DNA from: Setoptus koraiensis
Lineage: Eukaryota > Arthropoda
Reading direction: 5' to 3'
Length of the DNA stretch: 64,000 nt
NCBI GenBank assembly: GCA_048013815.1
Contig: CM106586.1
Coordinates: 12,462,001 to 12,526,000 of the forward strand
The position numbers were made by a program, and so were the translations under genes. Shown here piece by piece: positions 35,820-46,139 of the stretch; within the stretch, counting starts at the first letter, position 1, and every line of letters begins with the position of its first letter. Under the pieces are notes generated by a model. That model was not told where the DNA came from, did no database searches, and saw only the letters and a program-made list of their open reading frames with translations.

Positions 35820-36620
35820 TCAAACATTATAGTCGTATGCGGGCACATAGGGTAGATTTCGAGAACTATTAGAGACATTTGTTTGTGAGTTTGTAAGTTT
35901 GTAAATTTCAGATGCCGGATGGTTATACCTGGCATTTTTTCCATTCGTTCTCGAATAGTTCCTTGAAGGAACTGTTGCATTGTTGTAGTTTTTAACCTGC
36001 ATATCGACTTCACTTACGGTTAAAATTGGTCTCAGTGTCCGTATAGATGGTGAAACAGTGGTGGTACCAGTGGTTAGAGTTGATCCAATATTTTCAACCG
36101 CAGTGCCAGGTTGAGTTAATCCAACTCGTTCAACTGTGGGGCCTTTGGATGGGACCTTAGTGGTCGATCTTGATGGCATCAAGTACGTCAAAGTTGTTTG
36201 GACGTTATGATCGTCATCAAATCTTCTGTCGATATTTGGCGCAACGCTAGTTGTGGTGAAATGTCTCGGTGAGATAACCTGTGTCGTTGGTGCACTTGTT
36301 ACTGCTTGCATAGTATCGACCTTGGGCAAGATTGGAGTAGTCCGAGTTAGTGCTTGCAAGATAGATGTCGAATGGATTCCGGGAGTAGTAGGATTCACGA
36401 TGGGAACTTTAGTTGTTGTGTCTAATTTCGTGGAAGCAGTTGCGGTTCGATTGGCGTAACCTCGCGAAAACCATGCGAACGGGTTAAACATTGTCGGCAG
36501 ATAAACATAATCTGTGATAGCAGCGTTGCCACCCAAATTGGTGCCTATCGAAAGCGTTGCCACGACTAGAATAATGCTAGTAAACTTGAACAAGATCATT
36601 TTTGTCAATTTGGTGATCAA
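35820..36620 (-). CDS. Secreted Thr/Ser-rich mucin-like protein, unrecognised
   Basis: Single exon, 266 residues. A hydrophobic signal peptide spans residues 8-30 (ILFKFTSIILVVATLSIG). The rest is rich in Thr, Ser and Pro, with many TTT and TTx runs suited to O-glycosylation, plus several NxS/T sites towards the C-terminus. There are no cysteines after the signal peptide and no recognised domain. It could be a cuticle, salivary or gut mucin-like protein; the composition does not decide between these. Either of two in-frame ATGs (36620 or 36599) could be the start. Confidence 0.5.
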   Translation of the reverse strand: MITKLTKMILFKFTSIILVVATLSIGTNLGGNAAITDYVYLPTMFNPFAWFSRGYANRTATASTKLDTTTKVPIVNPTTPGIHSTSILQALTRTTPILPKVDTMQAVTSAPTTQVISPRHFTTTSVAPNIDRRFDDDHNVQTTLTYLMPSRSTTKVPSKGPTVERVGLTQPGTAVENIGSTLTTGTTTVSPSIRTLRPILTVSEVDMQVKNYNNATVPSRNYSRTNGKNARYNHPASEIYKLTNSQTNVSNSSRNLPYVPAYDYNV

Positions 36621-37313
36621 CTTAAAAAAGAAAATGAGTATTTTGTGGAGAAATCTCTTGTATGAGTCTTTGCTATAATTCTTTTGAGCTTTATATTGTT
36701 GTTGTTGTGGTTGTATTAATTGATTTATTTTATATCATACATTTATTGTTTGGAATGGATGTCAATGATATCCTTTTTAATTCAACTTTTTCTCAGTTGG
36801 ATACAATTCTCAGTTGGTTTCAACGCCTTATAGGTGCTATAACTCTGGTGCAAGGCAGGCAGGCAGGTATTCGGTTGGTACTGGTCACCATCGGCTGGTG
36901 GCTCACCTCTTTACTTTCACACATTTTGGCTGCGTCCGTTAGTTTAGAATTGTGACAACAAAGACTAATGGACGCACCGCAGCACCAGCGCGCATGCTTC
37001 GATCATCGATGGATGCTTCGAATTGATATATAAAATGAGCACAATGATGAAATGTGTGAAGCATACATACGGCCACAAACACGGTCTCATAGATTTTTCA
37101 CATTGAATACGGTCGATAATATACAGTTGATGATGGTGGTGCTGATCCCGATCTGATCAGCACTACCTGATGCACTCTTTGTGCAAACTGTTGATCACAA
37201 TTCATTCCATCTCAGTGTGTGGCATTTAGTATTTGTTTCCCGGATGAGATATTGGTAGTAGCTACCTGCTTTGGCAACATGGTGTAAAAGTATTCTTAGC
37301 CTCCTTATGTATT
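36621..37313. other. Intergenic region
   Basis: Between two minus-strand genes. Nothing recognisable beyond short T-rich tracts. Confidence 0.4.
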
Positions 37314-37920
37314 TCATAGATCGGTAACTGGAACATTATTGACATTATTACTGACTACATCATTACTATAGGCAATGGTTATATGCGTCCTAGAGTGGCG
37401 ATATTTGTAATCTGTAAAATATTTCTTCCATCTGGCTCTGTTTTGTTGTTTCTTTCGCCATGTGTATATTATATAGGCTATGATGGTGGATAATGACAAG
37501 ATGAGAAAAACAAATGCTAAAACAAGGGTCACATTGTGTGAATTCAGTTGATTGATATCCTCTGCCGGATTTTGAATAGGATTAAGTGGAGTGGTGGTGT
37601 TTGTTGTTGTTGAGTTAATGAAATTGGGATTATAAATTGGTCTTGTGCCATTATATGGTGGGCACACTGGAGGTTCATCCCAGCGTCCTGAGGGCAGACA
37701 TTTCAATGATGCCTTCTCGCCAGTTGTCTTACACTCATATATTGCCAAATCACCAGGTGGATAGGATTTCTCAGGTTTTTTGCTTCCAGATTTATACAAA
37801 ATCTTGATGCCATCATGCTGTTTGACTAATTTTGGACAGCGCATTGTTTGCGCCACTGATCGAGGTGTGTCCCCCTTGGTGTGCTGGCTGTTGAAGGTTA
37901 AAATTGTGTCGGATATACAA
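37314..37920 (-). CDS. Single-pass membrane protein with one Sushi (CCP) domain, 5' exon not found
   Basis: The main exon starts after a strong acceptor (T-rich tract, CCCAACAG, AG at 37922-37921) and ends at TAG 37314. It encodes about 200 residues. The Sushi domain has four cysteines in the expected order (MRCPKL, AIYECKTTG, SLKCLPSGRWDEPPVC), including the GxWxxPPxC signature. A Thr/Asn-rich stalk with N-glycosylation sites follows. A transmembrane helix (LVLAFVFLILSLSTIIAYIIY) and a basic cytosolic tail complete it. No ATG lies in this frame before an upstream stop, so a first exon with the signal peptide must lie further upstream; I could not place it. The function is probably cell adhesion or complement-like recognition. 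Confidence 0.65.
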
Positions 37921-38550
37921 CTGTTGGGATAAAACAACAATGATAGTAATAATAAAAGAATAATGATCACACGATCGTACACAATTTACAATGCTGACGC
38001 TAGTATGTAGTTGCTCGTTGTTGTTGCTTTGTCAAAAAAATCTCTTTGCTGGTGCTGTTGTGGTGCTAAGACAAATTCCAGAGGGTGGATCGTGGCATCT
38101 TGAGATATAAAAAAATAATTATATAATTGTTATAAAATTTCAAGATTTCATTAGATATATCTGTTGCTGAGTATTATTTTTAAGGTTACTATCATTTTAT
38201 ACATCGTCAGCTAAACTAACAAGAGTCCATGTTAAGTATGCCAAATTTAACTAACAACAAATAACCATCATTTACAATGACTAGTCCACTTTTTTCTTGT
38301 TGAACTCATAAAGACAGAAGGCGTGGCAAGCGTCTGGGCGGCATCTAGCGGTCAAGATAGTAACTAACTTTGTCCATGTATAATAATGCACACAAAGGAG
38401 ACATGACGGTGTGCTTGTAACGCTCGCAATACTTACATGCGATGGCAACAGGTAACAAAGAAAAAAATTGTAGTTGTTGTTATATTCTTGTTCTCGTTAA
38501 TTCTTCACCTTTTTCTATTCACCTGTATGAGAATTGTGTGAGTGTTAGCG

Positions 38551-38570
38551 TGTGTGTGTGTGTGTGTGTG
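38551..38570. repeat. TG microsatellite
   Basis: Ten TG units. Confidence 0.9.
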
Positions 38571-38605
38571 AAACATATTGCATGCCTAATGTTGCAAGGT
38601 TACGA

Positions 38606-38634
38606 CGATGATGATGATGATGATGATGATGATG
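38606..38634. repeat. GAT microsatellite
   Basis: About ten GAT/ATG units, 35 bases after the TG run. Confidence 0.9.
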
Positions 38635-39482
38635 GCCAACCATGCGAATATAACAAGTTATGTAATGTATTGATGAACACCGCATGAAAACGAATGATCT
38701 CGCGGGAGAATTGTCAGAATGCGCAGATTTCATTTGACTGGCAGGTAGTTAAAATAGAAGGAAGTGAAGTTAACGATTCAGGTGAATCATCGCTGAACAA
38801 TTATGCCAATTCGAGCGATTGCAAATGGTATACTAACTGTGAGCGCTGCTACTTTAATGTAAGTATTAGTATGAAGGTAGTAGCAGAAACAAACTATCGG
38901 TTCATATCCGCAAGCTCCTGATGAAGTTTTTTTCTCTCAACTCGTCTCTGACATGACGATGAGCCGGATTTGCATTAATATCTTGCGCAAGCCGAGAAGG
39001 AAGATCTTCTCTCCCATGCACTGTCAATATAGTCTTGCCAAATGATCAACAGGTTGTGGCATTGAAACACTTGTAGCACCTGTAGCGCATCGAGTCATCA
39101 TCAATTTTACAATATTGACAGTTTAGTTGTGCGAAATTTTTGTGCTAATGTTGTTCATAAAGTATGAATCACATTCAACAGCAATATTGTTGTTGAATCA
39201 ACCTAATTGCAGTCATACAAGTGCAGCAACCGTTAGCTCTATGTTTGTTAGACAGGTTGTTCATTTGAAACAAAGAACCAAGCAGTACAATATATTTATT
39301 GTACGTTTTGGCTTGGCGATGAATCAATCAACTCAAACAACTGTCCAATGCGACCGGCCCTTGGTCTTGAGAGATATCTCAAAAGATTGTCGTCACTGTC
39401 AAGCGCAATATATAATTTAAATATTTATCCTAGAGCCGGTGACAATCTACAATGTCTTGACAGTTACGCAATGTGTTTGTGT

Positions 39483-39484
<2 letters not shown>

Positions 39485-39516
<32 letters not shown>
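39485..39516. repeat. GT microsatellite
   Basis: About sixteen GT units. Confidence 0.9.
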
Positions 39517-39517
<1 letters not shown>

Positions 39518-40034
39518 CGCGCAACCTGTTCGTACGGCATCATATTGGTAAAGAAGTCGAGTTGTTGGAAAATTTCGACATGTTTTTGTTCTCTTACTAG
39601 ATCTTCTAGACTCTTTGTTTCAGCGTCACGCTCTTATCAGCGTGTGACAGACTCAATCAATTTAATTAGTTAACAACGGCCAATAATAACCACTAATTAA
39701 AGGCCTTTGTCACCTTACAAGGGCAACCACTTGCAACTAACACTACGCAAACTGTTGAGTTGTGCTTTATAATCATTAATATAGTATAGTTATCAGTCCC
39801 AAGATAGAAAGACTTGAGAGCCCAATTTAGGGTGCGCTTGTAGATCGGGGTCGTTAACACTTGGATCTCATTCAACTACCACTGTTACGAAGTGGTGATT
39901 GCATCGGTGATTGGCACCACCGAGCATCAATAGGAGTATGTTACAGTTATCTAATTTTAAACTAGAAGAACTATCACTATATGCAGACAGCGTATGCGAC
40001 ACAAATGTATATAACAAGGGAACTCTCTCAATAC

Positions 40035-40042
40035 TATATAAG
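40035..40042 (+). promoter_or_regulatory. TATA box of the small peptide gene
   Basis: TATATAAG, about 150 bases before the ATG at 40193, a distance compatible with a short 5' UTR. Confidence 0.5.
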
Positions 40043-40192
40043 GGGCTCGTAATCAATCTCAATCAATCAATATTGTTCCAACGATCACAACATCAGCATC
40101 AACGCCAGTCGCAACACATTCCGATAACAATAAATACGCAATATTCTCAATAATTCAAGCAACGAGCGTCAACGAAATATCTACAATTGACA

Positions 40193-40414
40193 ATGTCCAT
40201 CATGACCACAGTCTACCAAACAATGTTACCTCAGTTATTGTCCATTAGGATGTTGAGTCGCTATCTTCTAGTTGCTCTCATTCTATCAACAGCCTTTTAT
40301 GATATCACCTCGGCCGCGAGCAAGAAATTCATCAAAGGCTTCATTTTAGGAGCTCTACTGGCTAAAAATCACTATCCAGTGATCGTTCAAGAGAGCCATG
40401 GAAAACATGGATAA
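40193..40414 (+). CDS. Small secreted cationic peptide precursor, unrecognised
   Basis: Single-exon protein of 73 residues. A hydrophobic signal sequence runs to about residue 40 (RYLLVALILSTAFYDITSA), with a likely cleavage after SAA or TSA. The predicted mature peptide is about 32 residues. It opens with an amphipathic cationic helix (SKKFIKGFILGALLAKNH) and ends His/Lys/Gly-rich. No cysteines are present. The combination of a TATA box, no intron, a signal peptide and an amphipathic cationic helix is typical of linear antimicrobial peptides, but neuropeptide-like or cuticle-associated peptides are also possible. I know no exact family match. Confidence 0.5.
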   Translation: MSIMTTVYQTMLPQLLSIRMLSRYLLVALILSTAFYDITSAASKKFIKGFILGALLAKNHYPVIVQESHGKHG

Positions 40415-43230
40415 CCTGTTGCATAATCTACATAAGTAACGTCACTCTCACAATGTGTAACAAAATACATCATCACGAGACCTATATATTTATTTTGATC
40501 CCCGCACAACTTGTGCAAGTGTTTTCCATCGTGCTCCGACAGAGAGATCAATTGAGCATCATTAATTAACCACATCATCAGAATTGAATGATCCACGACA
40601 TTCGGCCTAAATCAAATGGAGAGTCAGTGAGCTGTTCCTTTACTCGTTAACAATTCCGCAGAAATCATACATACTCGACGATCACAATCTCATCCCACAG
40701 GGAGCTTTACTATTTATTTCCCCTAATGAATTCCACAAACTATTAGCTTTATCATGTGTCTCAACAACTGGCCTCTATCAACCGGCAGCTAGTTTATCGA
40801 CCTAAAATGAACCTATTCAAGGGCCTGCTGTTCATACTCATGTAATCCCGATATTGGTAATAAAATCAATATGTAAGCTTATTTCAGCACATTCATCATA
40901 AGATGATCTTTGTCAGTATTCAAAAGTTATTTGTGCTTGTCGATTAGCGCGAGAGTAGTTTTTGTTGAAAAACAAACATCAAATTGTAGCGGCCAGTCTG
41001 AACAGGTGAGCATCAGATCAGTCGGGCGATTGGCGAGCTTGAGAGCATAAAACGGGAAACTGTAACCGGGCTGAGGCATACATCAAAAGACTATAACGGC
41101 AATCTCATGCAACTGCACATCCTGCACCCACATCTCTACAACTGTCATCATTCCGTGCAATGTTGCGTTTCCATTTGCAGTGTACAGGTGTACACTGTAT
41201 AATGTGTCGTCTAGCCAGTTTGTTCACAACTCGCCAGTTACTCATTAGTACTCGACTCATTAGTTCACCGTACGCACGCCTGGCGCTCGTGGCTCCCGCC
41301 ATCAAGGATTGTGAGTCTCACTAAAAGTATTCGTTGTCAAGATGTCTTCGATTTCATCTAACAATCTGTGCGAGTGTGTAATTCAGTGTATGAGTGGTTT
41401 TGTTTGTCTCGATGACAGCGAAAGCTTACAGCGCCCCCAGATAAAACTTCAGCGAACTACGCAACTAGCAGCCGAGAAAATGGCACACGGCGCGCACTTG
41501 GACGGACGACTTTTTTATTTTAATTACTTTTTACTTTTTTCCTTTTTATCGATATAACTTTACAACACTTGCTGTGAGTGTTTACAAGTGCTTATTGTTT
41601 AGTGTTAAATTGATTGTAATGAATAAGTAAGCTCAATGATTGAACTACCGCACCCAAACGATAATTGCTTCTGTCATCGATTGACCGTAAGGGGGCGCCT
41701 TCGATCAACAAGCCAGCAAAGAAGCGTATAATTGAGCATATATCCAATTGTCGGCTAGACAGCCATGAGTGACACTGATAGTGACTGACAGTTAGTGAGT
41801 ATTTACAAACTGAACTTTCAATCGGGTGGCAAATCCTACGACCGATGCTAATATGTACTAACATTGTCATGTATATTACAGTAAACAGTGCAGTGACGTC
41901 AAGCGATACATGACAAACACAAAAATAAAGACAAAACAAGAACGTAAATGTAGCGATAGAATCTATCCTGTCGGTCGGTTAGCTGCCATTACACATAGCG
42001 CATTACATTATTTTGAGAATACTGTCGTCTTGATACATGTCGTGCCTTGAGACCGAACGATAATGACTCATGTGAGCATTCACGTCTCTCCATATCTTAG
42101 CCTGGATCTGAAACAGGCAACCATTTTGCTTTTATCTGTGTCTCTTTGTTTATTTTCAGACAAACCGATCAACTTGACAGCGAGCAAACTGTAACTTGCG
42201 CGGCCAGTGATTTACAAATTAACTTTACACTCACTAGCAATTCACTTAACACAAAAATGACGATTATCCATCATTGTCACCAAGAGCATCATCATCGATT
42301 TATCAAATCAGTGAGGGCGTTCAGCACTTACAACAACACAACACAGCCTAAGGTAAGTTTTTTGGGCAGCAGGATGTAACCAAGGCAAGGTATTCGACGG
42401 CAAGATCGATTTAGCGTAGCGGATATTGGTAGCTACTGACTGGTTTTGCACGTTGCGCAACAAGGTGGTGCGCGCTTCTTCTGATGCCGCCTCGTTGCCG
42501 CTCTATGACAATGCCAAACAAGCACCATGGCATCGTAGCTTACCCAAAAATACCCCGGTGGGGCACGTGGTTTTTGGGCAGAGTTGGCTGACGGAGGCAC
42601 TGTAAAGCTGCAACATCTACGCTGTGTCTATACATTTTGCATCACCTACATATCCTGTGGACGATGATTGACCATACCGCGGAACTGGCCGAGACGACCG
42701 CGGCCACATAATAGCTTTATGTTGTATCAGCCTACACTGTCTAGACCTGCCCAACCTAATGAGCTCTTGCGTAATTACGAATGCAATGTGCATGAAGTGC
42801 TTTTCAGGTGCAACACCCTTGAACGGATTGCGCGAGAATTTGAAAAATGCACAACGCTCCGTGAATAGCAGAATGGTGATATCCACAGATGAATAGGGGG
42901 ATAGGAACACTTGTGAAGGTGTACAATTGTATGAGACCTCAAAGATTATATCCCCTCCTGCGCGAACTTTGTCTCTGTGAGCTGGCACAGAGGCACTCAC
43001 ACACCCGATGCATTCCGGCAGACAGAGCACAAGTTGGCACAACACATGACTTTCAGCCCTGAGTGTACAAAATCTCGCACAGAAAGTATAAAAGAACTGA
43101 GATCACATTCATTCAGATATAACTATACGCCAAATACCAATATATTATTTATATATCACAAAATCATCATACTAATTAAAGGGACTATCATTATTACACC
43201 ACTTATAGTTTGTGCCATTCCCTTACGTCA
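40415..43230. other. Gene-poor region upstream of PGRMC
   Basis: No complete gene. It contains a short perfect palindrome (41178-41197), one well-formed internal-exon candidate (about 42161-42352, acceptor TTTTCAG and donor AAG|GTAAGT) and a hairpin at 42543-42578. The PGRMC promoter is at the right end. Confidence 0.4.
43087..43094 (+). promoter_or_regulatory. TATA box upstream of PGRMC
   Basis: TATAAAAG, 137 bases before the ATG at 43231. Confidence 0.45.
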
Positions 43231-43797
43231 ATGTTTCCCATAATTGCTGCCCTAGACGAGGCTCAAGCAGGCCAATCAATGGTATCTGGATTTATCAACG
43301 CCGTCACTGGTTCGACATTGAATATATTTTTGACTTCTGTTTGCGTTCTTCTCGTATATCTATACTTTAGATCATCTACAAGCCAAAAAGGCAGCTCTAC
43401 GAATGAATCATTTAAATTGCCACCACCACTGCCTAAGCAAGATCTCACATTAGAGGAATTGCGCAAATACGATGGTCATGGACCAGATGGTAGAGTTTTG
43501 ATAGCTATTAATGGTGAGATTTATGATTGCACAAAAGGTACCAGATTTTATGGACCCGGCGGACCTTATGCAACATTGGCCGGTCATGACGCAACTAGAT
43601 CGTTAGCTACATTTGATGTTGAAGCAGTTAAAGATGAATGGGACGATCACTCTGGGCTCACAGTCTCACAGAGGACTACTGTGCAAGAATGGCAGGAACA
43701 ATTTGGCGAAAAGTACGAATATGTTGGAAAATTGGTCAAGACAGAAGCAGAAAAGTCGTCACCTACTGTCTCTTTGAAGAACGATGATACATTTTAA
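43231..43797 (+). CDS. PGRMC: Membrane-associated progesterone receptor component (PGRMC1/2)
   Basis: Haem-binding cytochrome b5-like protein of the endoplasmic reticulum and plasma membrane. It supports cytochrome P450 activity and haem trafficking. Single exon, 188 residues from ATG 43231. One transmembrane helix lies at about residues 26-46 (TLNIFLTSVCVLLVYLYF). The cytochrome b5 fold follows (LTLEELRKYDGHG, VLIAINGEIYDCTKG, FYGPGGPYATLAGHDATRSLA), with the Tyr residues that bind haem in place of the usual His. The stop codon TAA overlaps an AATAAA at 43796-43801. The gene converges on the TAF1-like gene, with 83 bp between the stops. Confidence 0.92.
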   Translation: MFPIIAALDEAQAGQSMVSGFINAVTGSTLNIFLTSVCVLLVYLYFRSSTSQKGSSTNESFKLPPPLPKQDLTLEELRKYDGHGPDGRVLIAINGEIYDCTKGTRFYGPGGPYATLAGHDATRSLATFDVEAVKDEWDDHSGLTVSQRTTVQEWQEQFGEKYEYVGKLVKTEAEKSSPTVSLKNDDTF

Positions 43798-43880
43798 TAA
43801 AAGCAAAAGATTGCGAGAACAATATCTCACTAACATTATAAATCAATAAGCCATGGACTCTAACTTTTTAACGTGGCAGA

Positions 43881-46139
43881 TCATGGCGGTCCATAGTTAT
43901 AATTTTTACGGGGACCAGCTCTCAAACTGCGCGATTCCTCTAATAGCTTCCTTGAAAATACGCATTTCGTTCCATCAACTTTCATGAGTTCGCCTTCTTC
44001 CAAAGATTTGCGCCTATTTAGTGAGATCGTGGTTTTCAAGCCAGAACTTGACAAAGATATCGAAGGTACAGAAGGGCTATCACCAGACTCTTGAATCTTT
44101 TTATTCGGACTAGTGCATTCCTTCAACTTATTTTTCTTCTGTATATACATGTCAATAACTGCTGGTCGACGTACGATTTCTAGTCTACTGTAGTCAGTTC
44201 CATCGTCGTTGAGATATGATCTAACTATCTTCAAAACTCGGTCGCCTTCTTCTACATTAAGGAAGCGCTTCTGCTTCTCTGGAGTTTCTGGATGTGGAAT
44301 TGATGTCTTCGACTGATCGTTATTTGCACAGTCTTGTTTTCCACCATTGGGAACGCCATATAGCAATTTTTTCAAAGCTATCCTTTCCTCTTCTTCTTTT
44401 TCATAATTGAACTCACTAGCTGATTTGTTCTTCAACAGTAGTTCCTTTAAGTCTATAGTATTTTGATCTAGACTTTCATCAAGTTCGTCGCCAGAACTAT
44501 CTGAACCCTCATCTGAAGATATATTCTGATCGCAAGATAAGTTCGTATTCTGAAAGTCAAATATTTGCTGACTTTCATTATTGAATTCTGCTAATCGTTC
44601 CAGAACCTCTTTTCTTCTAGCTTGATTGGACTTGTTATTCTTGAATAATGGGAAAGGACTATTAGAGGTCTTAGGCTTCTTCGCCAATGGAGTAGAAGTT
44701 TTGTTTCCGAGACTGTGTGACTGTGAGTTTCCAGGCATTTGAGAGTTGAGTTGCTGCTCAGAAGAACCATTAGGAGGAGGGCTTGAGGAGCATTTGGGTA
44801 CCCTAACATAAGAAAATCCCAGTTTCGACGGGCCAGTTGGATCAACTAAGTGTGATTTTAAATCAAGAAAGCATTTACCTTCCACAGCAGCAAGAAAAGA
44901 TTTGGTCGTATTCCAAGGAGCCGCCTTAACCTCATCCTCGAGTTGGTTAATGCTTTTTTGGTCGTTTTCAGATTTAGGAACAAAACGTACATTACTATAT
45001 CCAGCATCCTTTAAGCGTTGTTCAGCAGCCATCATGGAATAATGGGCACAACAATCCTCCGGTCTTAGTCGCTTTCTCAAGTCGGCTACCTTCGGAAGAT
45101 GGATAGTCCTTCCTTTGCTATCTCTATCACACAAAATCCAAAAGCCATCGTTGCCACTGGACATCTCATAGACGGCCTTTTTTTTCATTCGTCTATGGAT
45201 ATTTTGTTTCGATTCATAAGGGAATAACTTCATAAGTTCACGCTGCCTTATGCGTTTTGGATCTTCGTTGCTTCGCAAAAACATTTTGTTGATGTGAATG
45301 TCCCAAAGTTCGGACCAGAACTTTGTGGGGTTACAGTATGGAACTTCAATCAGAGGTATTTCTTGACCCACAGTGAAGATTGTTTCAACGGTTCGTATAT
45401 AGTAACTATTCCTAGATCGCACAACAAGAAAATCACATTCAGGCATAGCATGCCTGTAAATTGGCGCTCTATACATGTTATTAACAATAGCTTGTAAACT
45501 GCATCCTGGTTTCATGTTTCCCAGGAAAGTTTTATCACCCGATTGGACGATTTCCGGATAGCCATGTTCATAGGTTTGTTTCAACTCCATTGGCGTGAAT
45601 TTTTGATCATGGGACTTGGGCCAGAAATAATTTTTTATGTTGGACGCCATACCAATTTGACTCAGCAGTGGTGGGTATTGTTCTGAATATTCGAATAACA
45701 ATATTTCGCCATATTTAGGCGTCAACTTTTTGGCGGACAGAATAAGTGAATATGTCCGTATTATGCGCTCACTGGACCAACCGGCCTTGATAGAGTTGAT
45801 GATATTGTTCCTAAGTTCTCTATGGCGCCTAACAATGTTTCTCGTGAGACATTTAACTCCCTGAGGTTTGTCTGACTGGGACAGTCTACCGCGCGAGAAT
45901 TTTTTCAATCTTGGCCTGTGAAACGTGCGAAGTCTGTCCTCGTTCATGTAGGTTGGAAAATAAGATCGCCATAGGTCTAAGGCAGGAATAGAGTGTCGTA
46001 TGGTACGACTGCCCCAAGTTTGTTTATTTTCGATGGCGGCAAGACGCTCTAGGGCCCCCGGCAGTGGTCTGTAGTATTTATCATTTGAGATATTCCAGGG
46101 ATTATTGTCGTCTTCGTCGTCATTGTCTTGATGTGACAT
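43881..46139 (-). CDS. TAF1-like protein with only the central core
   Basis: TAF1 is the largest TFIID subunit; its central domain binds TAF7 and promoter DNA. This single-exon protein has 752 residues against about 1,900 in animal TAF1. It begins with PWNISNDKYY and HSIPALDLWRSYFPTYM. It then runs through the DUF3591 core (GEILLFEYSEQYPPLLSQIGMA, YRAPIYRHAMPECDFLVV, CCAHYSMMAAEQRLKDAGY, EVKAAPWNTTKSFLAA, GFSYVRVP) and the segment after it (RVLKIVRSYL, RRPAVIDMYI). Missing are the N-terminal TBP-binding TAND, the part of the core between GFSYV and the QQIFD segment, the zinc knuckle and both bromodomains. The reading frame is intact and conserved, so it looks functional. It may be a reduced paralogue born by retroposition. 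Confidence 0.85.
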   Translation of the reverse strand: MSHQDNDDEDDNNPWNISNDKYYRPLPGALERLAAIENKQTWGSRTIRHSIPALDLWRSYFPTYMNEDRLRTFHRPRLKKFSRGRLSQSDKPQGVKCLTRNIVRRHRELRNNIINSIKAGWSSERIIRTYSLILSAKKLTPKYGEILLFEYSEQYPPLLSQIGMASNIKNYFWPKSHDQKFTPMELKQTYEHGYPEIVQSGDKTFLGNMKPGCSLQAIVNNMYRAPIYRHAMPECDFLVVRSRNSYYIRTVETIFTVGQEIPLIEVPYCNPTKFWSELWDIHINKMFLRSNEDPKRIRQRELMKLFPYESKQNIHRRMKKKAVYEMSSGNDGFWILCDRDSKGRTIHLPKVADLRKRLRPEDCCAHYSMMAAEQRLKDAGYSNVRFVPKSENDQKSINQLEDEVKAAPWNTTKSFLAAVEGKCFLDLKSHLVDPTGPSKLGFSYVRVPKCSSSPPPNGSSEQQLNSQMPGNSQSHSLGNKTSTPLAKKPKTSNSPFPLFKNNKSNQARRKEVLERLAEFNNESQQIFDFQNTNLSCDQNISSDEGSDSSGDELDESLDQNTIDLKELLLKNKSASEFNYEKEEEERIALKKLLYGVPNGGKQDCANNDQSKTSIPHPETPEKQKRFLNVEEGDRVLKIVRSYLNDDGTDYSRLEIVRRPAVIDMYIQKKNKLKECTSPNKKIQESGDSPSVPSISLSSSGLKTTISLNRRKSLEEGELMKVDGTKCVFSRKLLEESRSLRAGPRKNYNYGPP

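Larger units (their letters stand above)
37921..40192. other. Gene-poor region with microsatellites
   Basis: May contain the missing first exon of the Sushi-domain gene. Otherwise it holds simple repeats and short ORFs of biased composition. The peptide-gene promoter lies at its right end. Confidence 0.4.

Noticed and set aside
42755-42770. AACCTAA, a possible telomerase RNA template for TTAGG repeats
   Set aside because: Only seven bases; the same motif recurs by chance elsewhere, for example near 39197.
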